A stretch of DNA of 64,000 bases from Hirundichthys speculiger (Eukaryota > Chordata > Actinopteri > Beloniformes > Exocoetidae): the NCBI GenBank assembly GCA_018398805.1, contig JAGFBZ010001970.1, positions 186,001-250,000 on the forward strand, given 5' to 3'. Below, piece by piece: positions 1-10,760 of this stretch. The translations under genes and the position numbers were made by a program. How positions within the stretch are numbered: position 1 is the first letter of the stretch; each line of letters begins with the position of its first letter. The notes under the pieces were generated by a model. It saw nothing but the letters and a program-made list of their open reading frames with translations. It was not told where the DNA came from and ran no database searches.

Positions 1-2141
1 ATGTTTAGAGCAGAAACATACTCTGAGCAGCCCAGTGAAGTGACTCCTGCTGCATGTTTCCTCTCCATCTGTACAAAATACTGTATTTTCTTGTGCAGAT
101 GGATATTTGATGAATTCTGAATTATTCCAAGCCGAAACTAATTTATATATATTGTCTCAGAGTAATATCAGCACCAGCTGCAGGGTCATTATTTAATATT
201 TATAACAATGTAACACCGTCAAACATGTGAAAGTCCAAAGTCCCTTTGTTCTACAGGAACGCTTTGTGCATTATATTAAATGTACTAAGCCTCTTGACAC
301 AAACTTTTCTTTAGGGTAAATAACTATATGTTGATTTTTGGAAGTCAATTTAAAACAAATGGCATTAATCTAACACTAGCCTTCCTGTGACTTCAATCAG
401 TTCGCATCCTTTTAAGTAATTCAAGTAGTTAGGACATCAGAAAAGACCCATCTTTAAAACGCTTTTTAAAATGATGAAGGTACACGATACAGCTTCATAT
501 TTTTTGACTCTTTTGTTCTCACTTGTAACTACACAATAAGTTTAACTATGATTTCAAACCACTGAAAAATTATTTTATGCCCAGTATTGTCATTTTTATC
601 TTAACATTTCTGTGCATTTAGCAAATGTTATATCCGGGCTTGTTTACAGACACGGAGTAACACACTCCAAAGTCTTTAACATCTGTACAAATTTCAATGA
701 TGCAGAAATCACTGTTCTGTTGGTCAAAATACAAGGCGATGTTAAGATATCAAACATTATCGTATTTCCTCCAGACAAAACAAACATCTCGCCATAAAAA
801 TGTAGCTTTTCTGCCCTGGCGTTTAAGATTTTATTACTGCAAACACCCACTGCTCAGCGGCGGTTCATTCATGGCCACATATCAGAACAATATTTTGCCA
901 ATAAAAAGGCCATTAAATTTTTATGAAAACATTATGAATTAATTTCTAAAGAGGCAGTATTTGTAATGTAACATTTGGTGCCATATCTATTGTGAGACAG
1001 CCCAAATTAATCATTAGCTTTATAAACAAAGAAAATATAACTGAATTGGACTAATGAGAAAATGTTTTGGCATGCAGATGTGCAGTCTTTAATGTGGATT
1101 GATAAACCATTTATATAAAAACAAAAACAACAAAATAAAACACTATCAATTAATGATTTTGATAAATGGAACCGTATCAGCTGAATCTAAACCAGTGTGT
1201 TGAGGAGATTGAAAGAAGTACTGCATGTACTGATTGAACAATGTCTGAGCCCCAACAAACGGGATAAATCAAAATTCAGTGGTAGACATAATCAATACTC
1301 CTGTTCATTTTTCTACCCCTCTACCCTACAGCTCTGTGGTTAGATCTATTTCATCCAGAATTGAACTTGAATGGAGCCACAGTGAAGTGCAGGGATGTGT
1401 AAGAGAACTCTGTGTTATGTTTCGGTGGATTCAGATCAGTGTATATTAGAAAACCACCCATCTCTGTAGATTGAAATCACACTTTCCCTCCTCAATTAGG
1501 TATCGGGGACTGCTCTCTAACTTAACAGCACTCTTATCTAGCTGTGTGGAAAGGTCAGGCCCGCAGAGGGAGTGTGGTGAGTGGCTGGCTAACATTTGGT
1601 ACTTGGAACTGAAGTGTGTGCTCGCATGTAGATCTGAGCGAGAGAATGATCACGATTGTGTGTATCATAAAGGTCATTAAATTAATTTCTATCCAGGAGA
1701 GAACAAATTTCCTGTGTGTGATGGTGCAAAATAGTATGGGATGAAGCAGGGTGAAGGACAAGAGATTAGCATAGAAATAGCATGCTTACTAATTGGGGTC
1801 AATCCCTGTCACCATCACCTTTTTTGTGAAGTTTGTAATATACCTCCTGTGTATCTAATCCACTGCCACTTTGTTTATGATTTGAACATAGAAAAAAAAC
1901 TATGAGAAGGGCTTCAAAGCATTACTTTTTGGATCCAATCACATGATGATTTTTCCTCGTTCATTCAAATGGACTTCATCATATTTCATTACCCTGTGTC
2001 TCTTTAGCCTCTTGCAAATAAAGAGAGTGGGCTTTTAAAAATCTGGCATCGCATTCGTGCACGGGGACGCTTTTAACCCACTGCTAACCCTTAACTCTCC
2101 CCATTGAACCACATACAATACATAAAGGCAGCAGCTTTTAC
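1..2141 (-). other. Start of the Kv4 intron downstream of the exon
   Basis: AT-rich sequence following the exon's GT donor on the minus strand. I looked for the next Kv4 exon, which should begin with a basic KARLARIR-type stretch, and did not find it, so this intron continues beyond position 1. Short open frames here (for example near 612-942 and 1471-1761) are shadows of each other on both strands and lack splice or codon support. I recognise no repeat family in this stretch. Confidence 0.75.
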
Positions 2142-2304
2142 CTTCTGAGCACGACGCTTGTCTGCTCTCTGGTTCTGGTGGTAGATGCGGCTGAAGTTGG
2201 AGACGATGACAGGGACGGGCAGAGCGATCACCAGCACACCACTCAGGGAGCAGATGGAGCCGAAGATCTTCCCAGCGATCGTCTTTGGTACCATGTCTCC
2301 GTAC
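2142..2304 (-). CDS. kcnd2/kcnd3: Kv4 (Shal-type) voltage-gated potassium channel, internal exon: selectivity filter, S6 and proximal C-terminus
   Basis: Internal exon of an A-type potassium channel alpha subunit, a tetrameric plasma-membrane channel carrying transient somatodendritic or cardiac K+ current. On the minus strand a pyrimidine-rich tract and TGCAG acceptor (AG at 2306-2305) precede a single G that completes a split codon. The frame then reads Tyr-Gly-Asp-Met, the end of the TxGYGD filter, followed by the hydrophobic S6 with its PVPV hinge (about residues 13-37 of the exon) and a basic tail ending DKRRAQK. The AAG codon is followed by a GTAAAA donor (GT at 2141-2140). The exon is 163 bp: phase 2 upstream, phase 0 downstream, with no stop and no damaged residue. 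Past the donor the frame soon loses similarity. Kv4.1 ends this segment differently as I recall; Kv4.2 and Kv4.3 agree with it, so the paralogue is unresolved. The very long upstream intron mildly favours kcnd2. Confidence 0.95.
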
Positions 2305-4093
2305 CTGCATGGGACAAATGAAAGAACCTTAATGCCAGCTTTGTTTTCATCCTTCATCCACACAGACAGAATCTCAGAAATTTGCGTAAAACATACTGTA
2401 ACATTAAAAACGTAATTACAAATTCCACACCAAGACTGAATTATCCGCATAGCTCCCTAAGAGGTCATTTAAATTATTGTCCTGAGACATTAAATCTGGC
2501 AAGGACAATCCAAAACAGTTGTAAATTAGGTGGTTAAATCATCATCCTAGATTTTAGGGACACCTTTTTGCGCTCTGAAAAGTTTCAGTCGTCCGTTACT
2601 GGAACAGTCAAGGTAAAGCACAACTCTCCCTCTATCTTTTTCCCTGATCTGTGCCTTGAAACAATCCTCTCTGGGAGTTATGTGAACAGCTCTTTTAGTT
2701 GTCACTCCGACATGCAGTGTCAGCTGTAAGACAGGTGACAGACATGCCTTTTCTAATTACTGTACCATGTGATAAGGTCAGTTATGTGCAGACTAGAATG
2801 TATATAACTAGTACATGTATAACTAGAGGTGTAAAGGTGATAAACCGAAGAGGAATTGAAGCCCAATTTCTTTGATGAAGATATAAATAAATCTGTCCGT
2901 GACTCATTTGAGCAAAATCTTCCATAAACTGGTCCAGTTCTCCAGTTAAAAGTTGAACTGATGACGATTTCTCTCCTGGATCTCCCACTGAGTCAGTGCA
3001 AGATCAGATAAAAACGTAAGCGTGTCGACACCATTACTGTGGCACACAGCGCAGCGCTCAGTGAGCAGCTCCTCTGCATTGTTTAAACAGCATTGAGCGT
3101 AACAAAGTCCTGCCAGTGGGATCCAGGTCCAGGAGGAGGCCAGAGGTAGCAGAAGCTGCAGGACAGGCCACTGTGTAGTGGAACAAATTGATTTGAAAAC
3201 AGACTTCAGGGATGAGCTTGTTTGCTTGTGAGAAAAAAGCATGAACATAATCTGCAGTACAGTCTACCGACGTCAAGGTTAAACAGTTTGAGATGAAGTG
3301 ATGGGAAAGGATGGATGCTGAAGTGCAATGAATTTTGAGGGACAAAAAATAAAAGGGAACAACAAAGAATATTTTGCACAGGATACCATTTTTGTAAACT
3401 AAGGTCTTGACTAAGATCTTAACCAACATTTTCCCTGAAGAGCCCCTTGAAAGAAACTGACTGAGTGTGGAGAATTGATTTTAATTCTCGAGGTGTTAAT
3501 AAAACATTTGCACTTGTTAAAGAAACCCTTTATTGCTCCACTTGTCTGGCCCTTTGGCCTTTTTGGTTCCTCAGACTTTCCTCTCCACTGCCTTCTTGAT
3601 GAAAGAAGAGACTCTTGACAGGTGAAGCCAACGCGCTGTTGACCACTGTGCCTCCTGAGAGCAACTTTCTCTTCAGATGTGTGTGTGTTCTGTCTTTCTG
3701 CTTTTCTGACTTTTGCTTTATTTTTGTTCAAAACTCCTCTCAGCACTGTATTCAGACGTACTTACTACATCTCCTGCTTATTACCCCCTACAGACAGCAG
3801 AGCAGAGGGATTATAATAAACCCAGCCTTCTGTCTCTCCCTACATGTGAGAGTGAAGAATATGATGCTGCTCTAATCCTACTTCCAAATAACTTTTTCAG
3901 ATTTTGGTTTTGTAAACAATAAATAAGTACAGATGATGCAGATCACAGTTACTGATTTTATTTTATACATATCTTATACTTGCAATATTGAAGTGTTTTA
4001 TTTGATTTTATTGAAGTTATCTTTGCTTGGTTTATATTTTTCAGATGTTTATGTGTAGCACTTTGTTATCTATCATTGCTATATAAGTACAGA
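2305..4093. other. Intronic sequence, no recognisable gene
   Basis: The polypyrimidine tract and acceptor of the Kv4 exon lie at its left edge (about 2305-2330). Beyond that I see no repeat ends, transposase motifs or splice-supported frames. Overlapping short frames at 2782-3746 lack recognisable domains. Confidence 0.5.
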
Positions 4094-4428
4094 TTCATTC
4101 ATCCATCCATTAAATTTCCCTTATCTGAGTTTGGGTCTTGGGGCAGCAGCTTAAGCATCGAGGCCCACACCTTTCTCGCTCTGGCCACGTCCACCAGCTC
4201 TTCCAGGGGGACGCTGAGACGTTCTCTAATTTCTTCAGCATGTCTTTGGTCTGCCAAGGGGCCTTCTCCCAGTTGAACATGCCTGAAATACTTCCCCAGG
4301 GAGGCAACTGGGAGGCATCTTAACCAGGTTCCTGAACAACCTCAACTGACTCTTCTTCATGTTGAGGAGCAGCGACTCTACTCTGAGTCTCTCAAATAAC
4401 TGAATTTCTAATCCGATCTCTAAAGTCA
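4094..4428 (-). repeat. 3' end of a non-LTR retrotransposon (Rex3/RTE-like), truncated
   Basis: On the minus strand two overlapping frames encode the tail of a LINE reverse-transcriptase protein. They contain the segment ending in LPGEVFQAC, followed by a TGRRPLGRP motif, then a frameshift into a Trp-rich stretch that should read as the family's WxxxPERE-like end. The plus strand begins with tandem CATC, the reverse complement of the GATG-type tail common at the 3' ends of these fish elements. Only the last few hundred bases remain, as expected for 5'-truncated target-primed insertion. Frames 4235-4429 and 4110-4307 are both minus-strand and are joined only by a frameshift. Rex3/RTE is my recollection of the family; another fish LINE clade is possible. 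Confidence 0.7.
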
Positions 4429-7400
4429 AGTCTAGCCATGAAAGATGTTTTTTTTTTTTTTTTTTTTTACTTATTTTTGTTCTGAGCTGTCTGTGTCAGT
4501 AAGTGGGTACAACATGTTTAGGGGAAAACTTTATGACCTGCTACACTTGAAATTTGAAAGGTGGTCAATTTTTCCTGCAAGGCGTGCGTATAAGATTCGA
4601 TTATAGTGGCACCCCTGAGCGGTAGTTAGTGATATTAATGTGATTCTCAAAATAGGTCAAACAGATTTTTGATTTGTCCAAGTAGATGACCGAAAAAAAA
4701 AAACTTCTTTCTGGTCATTAACCTGAGATAAAGTCTTATTGGTGCAGAATTTAGCATTTTGATGACTTCTGAGATCTCAGTCCGCCTTCTGAGTGGCCTG
4801 GATCTATACCATCTTTTGGTGTTAATCTTCTTTTCCTCAAAAATGGAAATGACCGCCCCCCTGTAAAAGAGTTTCTTTTACAACCACCCATTGTCTTCTC
4901 TGTAGAGAGATACTGATGTTTTTTGAACTCCAGTTATCTCCTTTGAACTCTCCAACCGTCATGCAGAGGTTGCTCGTGTTGCTTGTTTTTCAGTGTGAAG
5001 CTTTTACAAATGACAGCTTGCCAGAGGCTAAATGCTGATATTTAGGTGCAGTTCGAAGACCACTGTGCAAGGCTGTTATTTCAGCAGTTGGCTCAAAGTT
5101 GGCTAGATTAAGATTTTAAAAAGTTAGTAAAGTAAGATTAAATATTCAGGTAGCTGTGGGCTCAAGGACACAACATTTGAACACTCACAGAGAATATGAG
5201 ATGTGTCATCCATCAATTCAACAGCGTAAGCGCAAGAGCTGAAAACCCTACTGGTGCTCCAATAATAATAATAATAATAGATCTCAGAGTTATTATTGAT
5301 GCTCACGGTAAAACAAAACTGTATTCTGCTTTCACTTCCTACACCAGCCTGAAAAACCAGACACTTCTTTTTGCTTTGAGTAAAACAGTAGCTGTACAGG
5401 AAGGGCGGTGTGTTCTGCAAGCAGAAAGAAATCAGAAAAAATGAAGGATTATTACGAATCGAGGGAGATTTGACCACAGGGCTTGTTGTTATTGTTCCTG
5501 AGCTCTGGTCCTGGCAGCCAGACAATCAGACAAATCATTTCACAGTGCGTTCTGGATGCTACCTGGCAGCTGATGAGAGATGACATTCTCCTGGCTGCCT
5601 CTGACTTTTTCGCTGTAATATTTGACACTTCAGATGCAATAAAATCTCAAGACAACTGTGACATGAGGAATATTGAAAACCTTGCTCCTTGCAGTGAGTT
5701 ACTTCTGAACAGAGAATTATATTACCAGGAGACAGGGGGAGCAAAACACTTGCATAATAAGTATTTAGTTGTGATTACTTTTGTGCAGGCACAGAGAGAC
5801 TGTTTTCTTTCCCCAACTCTCTAATCTTAGAGCCATCCCCTCATTAACAGCGCTGATCACCTGCTGCGTTGAAGACTCTCTCTTAATCAAAGAGCCTCTT
5901 TTTTTTCTTCATTTTCAGCTATTTAAAATTGTTTAATCCACCTTGTTTGCAAGTAATAGCTGACTATCTGAATGGATAAGTCTGACGATGAAAAGCGATC
6001 TGGCCCTGCATGTGGCTCTACAGAATGAATCATATCCTCAAAAACTGTCCTACTGGGCAACATTTAGGGTAGATTGAGCATCGTGCATAAAAACCCAAGC
6101 CTTGCAATACTTAATTCTGGGTCTGCTCTCCTTATGCAGGGGGTTGGGTGCTACAGAGCAGACATTGCATTTGCCAATCAGGGCACAGACACTGTTGTAA
6201 AGATGAAGTAAATATATTGTATTTATGCAGTTCTATTCATCTATCTGGGGTGAAATGTAAATAAAAAAAGAAAAACTGCCATCATGATAAAATCCTGCAA
6301 CATGCTGTGGCATTACTAACTATTTTGGCATCTGATGAGCCTTCTGTTATTCAAACTGGACTGGCTTGTATTTCATTGTCTCAGAGGCACAGAAGCAACA
6401 TCGCCACACTGACAAAGTCCACCGCAAATATGGATGTTTTTCTATCTCAGTGCTGGTTGATTCCTACTGCTGTTACAGTGATTACATTTCTTTTTTTTTA
6501 TGGGGTCAATGAAATGCTGAAAAAAGTTGGAAGTTTATCTGAGTCTCTTGCTGCAGCTTCACTCATTATTCTGTGGTGAGCAGAGCGTGAACCAACACAA
6601 AGGCTGCACATATGTGACTGCATGTACATGTAACTATTTCTAATTCACCTTTCACTCTGTGTTGCAGGAACCGTTTACCAAGCCACCCACTACCAACAGC
6701 AATATGACTTTGATTTATGTTTTTTATTCACAACATCCTTCTTTTTATTTTGTGATGTCATTTTACTTTTGTTTGGTTGGTCTTTTGTACATTTCTTTTT
6801 GCTCTTTGGTTAACTTATTTTATTATGTGGAACTCAACTCCTTTGTTCTTACTTCAAGGATTTATTTGTGACTAGTTTTGCTTCCTGCCCTCGTTTTGGA
6901 CCTGTGGTTCAGCTGAATTTTTTTTTTTTTTTCCTGATTTTTTCCTTGACCTCATTGAAAAAGTGTGATAAGGGCAAGGAAATACAGCTTGACACAAACA
7001 TAAGAAAAATCGAACCACTGTTCAATGAGAACCCAACCACACTTACACTGTGTTGACATGTGGGTTTGTTGTAGTGAAACTACACGTTTAAAAAAAGCAT
7101 TCCAGCAAAAACAACATCGCATGCTTCACCTTATTAGGTCTTCATATTGTTTCTGAGAGACTATGCTACATATAATAATTGTATGACAATCATAATAGCA
7201 AATAAGAGATCATTATTACCTCTTTAAGGTTAGAAATTTAATTTAAAAAAGCCTCTAGGTCAAGCATATTGTTGTACAGTCTATCCTCACATGTATTTAC
7301 CTGAATCATGGTTTGTATTATTATGAAAATGATCAAGAGTTCCTTTGAATGTTGCAGCCACAAGGAATTATGGGACAGAGTTATCTCTGGTCAGGAGCTC

Positions 7401-8466
7401 CAGACTAGCTGCTGTGCTTCAGGAGATAATAAGGAAAGCACTGAAGTTATCCCCTTGAGCATTTTACAGTCTGTCCAGCTCTTATCATTGCTGCTACTTT
7501 GATATTTCTGAGTTACCATTTTGATGCATTTCACTTAGTTAGTAAGCAATCCGAACCCAGATGAGTTTTTTTTTTCTTCCCACCTTTTGTTTTGTCTTTT
7601 AAACACGTTTATTAGAAATCCCCTTTTGTTCTTTAGGTAGCAACTGTGGGTTGTGCATTATGTGCACCGTAGCAGGAGTTTGCAGCTTTCACCAGCTGCA
7701 CACAGCAGTGGAAAAGCAGAGCTGGAGTTGTAAAATGTCATCAGTTCAAACCCTTCTCACTTTAAATGGTGTGTTGCTTTAATTATGAAGTCAATGACTC
7801 ACTGACAATCAGAAATACAAATACGGTGTATAAACACTGCAGGTCAAGAGGGTGCTAGCCTTCCAATTAGCAGAGTTGCCTTGATGTTTGCTCTTAACCT
7901 TTTCAAATCAATACAGTACTACATTGTGATAAAGCGGGTCAAATAAACAACAGTTTTTTCAGTGAAAGGCTGAGAAAATTGAAAATGAACTGCAAAACTA
8001 ACAGACCTTCAGTCGATTAAAAAAGGAAAGTTATAAATGGCAACAGATCTTGAATTATCAGAAGCCCAACAAGGTTAAACAATGTATATATTTTTTTCAG
8101 TCATCAAGGTTATCTTTTGTAATTTCTTGCTTGTTTTTGTTTTCGTTAAAACAAGCTCTGCTGTTGCTTCCTCAGCATCAGCGTGCTTGTGATAAGTCTG
8201 TTATGGGCATAAAATAAAAGTGAACCAGGGCTGGATGTGCTGCGTTCGCAGAGGCCCTGCAAACCAAAGCAATCAATTCAGCTGAATGATTTCTGTTTAT
8301 CGGGGGGCAGAATTAAAAGCATCACTGTCAAGTCAGGATCAGAGGAGAGGGCAACAGCTTTGCCACAGCTGTGATGGAGGATATTTAGTCATAATCACAA
8401 CAGTAACCACAGGACACAGCGAGCTTTTCATCATTCAGGATCTGAATGATTCTTGGCTGACAGCTA
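4429..8466. other. Intronic sequence with homopolymer tracts, no recognisable gene
   Basis: Contains a T21 tract (4448-4468), a short AAT microsatellite near 5262-5279 and several T-rich runs, but no transposase motif, LTR, tRNA or splice-supported frame that I can recognise. The frames at 5124-5824 and 6307-7056 are overlapping or hydrophobic low-complexity translations. Confidence 0.5.
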
Positions 8467-9663
8467 CACTATGTTGCCAAAAGTATTCTCTCACCTGCCT
8501 TGACTCACATATGAGCTTTAGTTCATCTCATCCCTAATCAATATGACGTGGGTCCACCCTTTGCAGCTAGAACAGCTTTAACTCTTCTGGGAAGGCTGTC
8601 CACAACGTTTAGGAGTGTGTTTATGGGATTTTTGACCATTCTTCCAGAAACACATTTGTGAGGTCAAACACTGATGTTGGCTGAGAAGGTCTGGTTCTTA
8701 ATCTCCGCTCTAATTCATCCCAAAGATGTTCTATCAGGTTGAGGTCAGGACTCTGTGCAGGCCAGTCAAGTTCATCCACACCAGACTCTTCCATCCATGT
8801 CTTTATGGACCTTGCTTTGTGCACTGGTGCACAGTCATGTTGGAAGAGGAAGGGGCCAGCTCCAAACTGGTCCCACAAAGTTGGGAGCATGGAATTGTCC
8901 AAAATGTCTTGGTCTGCTGAAGCATTCAGAGTTCCTTTACTGGAACTAAGGGGCCAAGCCCAGCTCCTGAAAAACAACCCCACACCATAATCCCCCCTCC
9001 ACCAAACTTTACACTTGGATCAATGCAGTCAGACAAGTACAACACCAAACCCAGACTCTTCCATCAAATTACCAGATGGAGAAGCGTGATTCTTCACTCC
9101 ACTGCTCTAGAGTCCAGTGATGGCTGCTTTACACCACTGCATCTGACGCTTTGCATTGCACTTGGTGATGTCTGGCTTGGATGCAGCTGCTCCACCATGG
9201 AAACCCATTCATGAACCTCTCTGACACTGTTGTTGAGCTAATCTGAAGGCCACATGAAGTTTGGAGGTCTGTAGTGATTGACTCTGCAGAAAGTTGGTGA
9301 CCTCTTCACACTATGCACTTCAGCATCTACTGATGTCATTCCCTCAGTTAACGTGTCCTACCACTTCATAGCTGAGTTGCTGTCGTTCCCAAACACTTCC
9401 ATTTCCTTATAATACAGCTGACAGTGGAATATTTAGGAGTGAGGAAATCTCACAACTGGATTTGTTGCACAGGTATCATCCTATCACAGTTCCACGCTGG
9501 AATTCACTGAGCTCCTGAGAGCGACCCATTCTTTCACAAATGTTTGTAGAAACAGTCTGCATGTCTAGGTGCTTAATTTTATCCACCTGTGGCCACGGAA
9601 GTGATTGGAACAGCTGATTCTGATCATTTGGAGGGGTGAGCAAATACTTTGGGAAATATTGTG
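8467..9663 (-). mobile_element. Tc1/mariner element, nearly full length, inactive
   Basis: A 1.2-kb DNA transposon. The left end begins CACTATGTTGCCAAAAGTAT and the right end finishes with an imperfect inverted copy (GTGAGCAAATACTTTGGGAA, then an end in ATTGTG). Both ends are flanked by TA (8465-8466 and 9664-9665), the expected target duplication for this superfamily. A single transposase relic runs right to left inside. Terminal repeats of this GCCAAAAGTATT type are common in fish Tc1 families. The ends have diverged and the coding region is broken, so this is an old fixed copy. Confidence 0.88.
8621..9529 (-). pseudogene. Tc1 transposase (DD34E), degenerate
   Basis: Cut-and-paste transposase relic of the element that contains it. 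The start region reads MGRSQELSEFQRG (start near 9529), matching the usual Tc1 N-terminal helix-turn-helix opening. The middle, about 8984-9475, has lost its frame. The catalytic C-terminal part is open at 8621-8983 and shows FQHD (second catalytic Asp), LDWPAQSPDLN, and IEHLWDELERRL (catalytic Glu). There are 34 residues between that Asp and Glu, so it belongs to DD34E. The first catalytic Asp falls in the damaged middle. It cannot make an active enzyme without repair of several frames. Confidence 0.85.
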
Positions 9664-10135
9664 TAATTGTGAGCATACAGTGTATTGCCTGAAAACCCAT
9701 AAAATGACTATTACTAGTGGATGTCTTTGATCTTAACCTTAACTATTCAAACTGTAAAAATGAAAAGTTAAAATGTCTCACTTTAATGGGATTTTTAATT
9801 TTGCTTCAGCTCACTCCACTCTGTTTTTTTTTTTTTTGTTAAATTTCTATTGGAAAAAATGGAAAACTTGTACTTGAACCCTTGTTGAGGTCAGGGCAGC
9901 TTCATTGGTAATGCTCATTTTCACTGCTTGGTTAAATGCTTCCGAGTGACTCTGCAGGGAATTATCACCACGTCTCCTGTTTCCAAAATGCCAGACCTTT
10001 CTCTTTCAAGTGAAAGTTGACTTCCAAAAGGTAAGTGTAGTTGATTATACAGCTTTAAACCAGTATGTTTAAAACAAAAACATCAAGTGAACAGTTTTGT
10101 TGTTCTCTTTAAAGATAATTAGCTGGCATGCGGCA
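9664..10135. other. Intronic sequence, nothing recognised
   Basis: AT-rich stretch with a T12 run near 9827. I see no gene, repeat end or RNA structure here. Confidence 0.45.
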
Positions 10136-10344
10136 ACACGGCGGCTTGGTGGTTAGCGCTGTTGCCTCACACCTAATTAGAAAAGACCCACAGGAGTGAT
10201 GAGGTGTGTGGTGTTGTTTGTCTGTGTGGCCCTGTAGTGGACTGGTGATCGGTCCAGCGTGTGTTCTTGCTGAGAGAGCTGGGAGAGGATCCAGCAGACC
10301 CCTGAATAGGCAGAAGTGTGCATAAATAATGGATGGATGGATAG
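10136..10344 (+). repeat. SINE-like fish repeat with GGAT tail
   Basis: Starts with a tRNA-like head (GCGGCTTGGTGGTTAGCGCT then GTTGCCTCACA), followed by the CTGTGTGGCCCTGTAGTGG / ACTGGTGATCGGTCCAGCGT block. It ends in tandem GGAT/ATGG (10330-10343). The order head, body, short tandem tail is that of a widespread teleost SINE-type repeat whose 3' part resembles LINE tails. The middle is partly deleted. The ORF on the opposite strand here is a shadow. Confidence 0.65.
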
Positions 10345-10487
10345 TTGGCCCAGTTTATGTGTTTCAGCAAATAAATCTCAAATTTGGACATTTTTATTAA
10401 TGTCAAAGAGACATTTACTGAACCACAGAGATTAAGAGTTTATAAAAGTATGACAGATAAATTAACTGAACCATAGAGTGGTATATA

Positions 10488-10760
10488 CACTGCTATGAAA
10501 AAGTATTTGCCCCCTTCCAGATTTCCTCTGTTTTTGCTTTTCTGTCATGATACATGTCTAGGATCATCATACATATTTTAATCAGATAAATATAATATGA
10601 GTAAATACAAAAAGCAGTTTTACAATTATTTTTTAATTCATCTTGTTAAATCATGAATTAAATTTGACATTTGATTAAATGTGGCTTTTTTTTTTTTTTT
10701 TGAAAAAGCTGAGCTGAGCTTCAGTGGCCACACCCAGGCTGTTCATGTGACTGGACCAAA
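10488..10760 (+). repeat. Tc1-type long terminal inverted repeat fragment
   Basis: Begins directly after a TA with CACTGCTATGAAAAAGTATT then TGCCCCCTT, a terminal sequence I recognise from a fish Tc1 family with long inverted repeats. A CCACACCCAGGCT block near 10728 matches the inner part of the same family. No transposase and no opposite end are present, so this is a solo end or deletion product. The family name is not certain. Confidence 0.6.

Noticed and set aside
2035..2415. Other frames overlapping the Kv4 exon on both strands
   Set aside because: They are shadows of the highly conserved exon; only the minus-strand frame with splice sites at 2304 and 2142 gives channel sequence.
8726..8990. 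Three plus-strand ORFs opposite the Tc1 transposase
   Set aside because: They are antisense shadows of the conserved catalytic region read on the minus strand.
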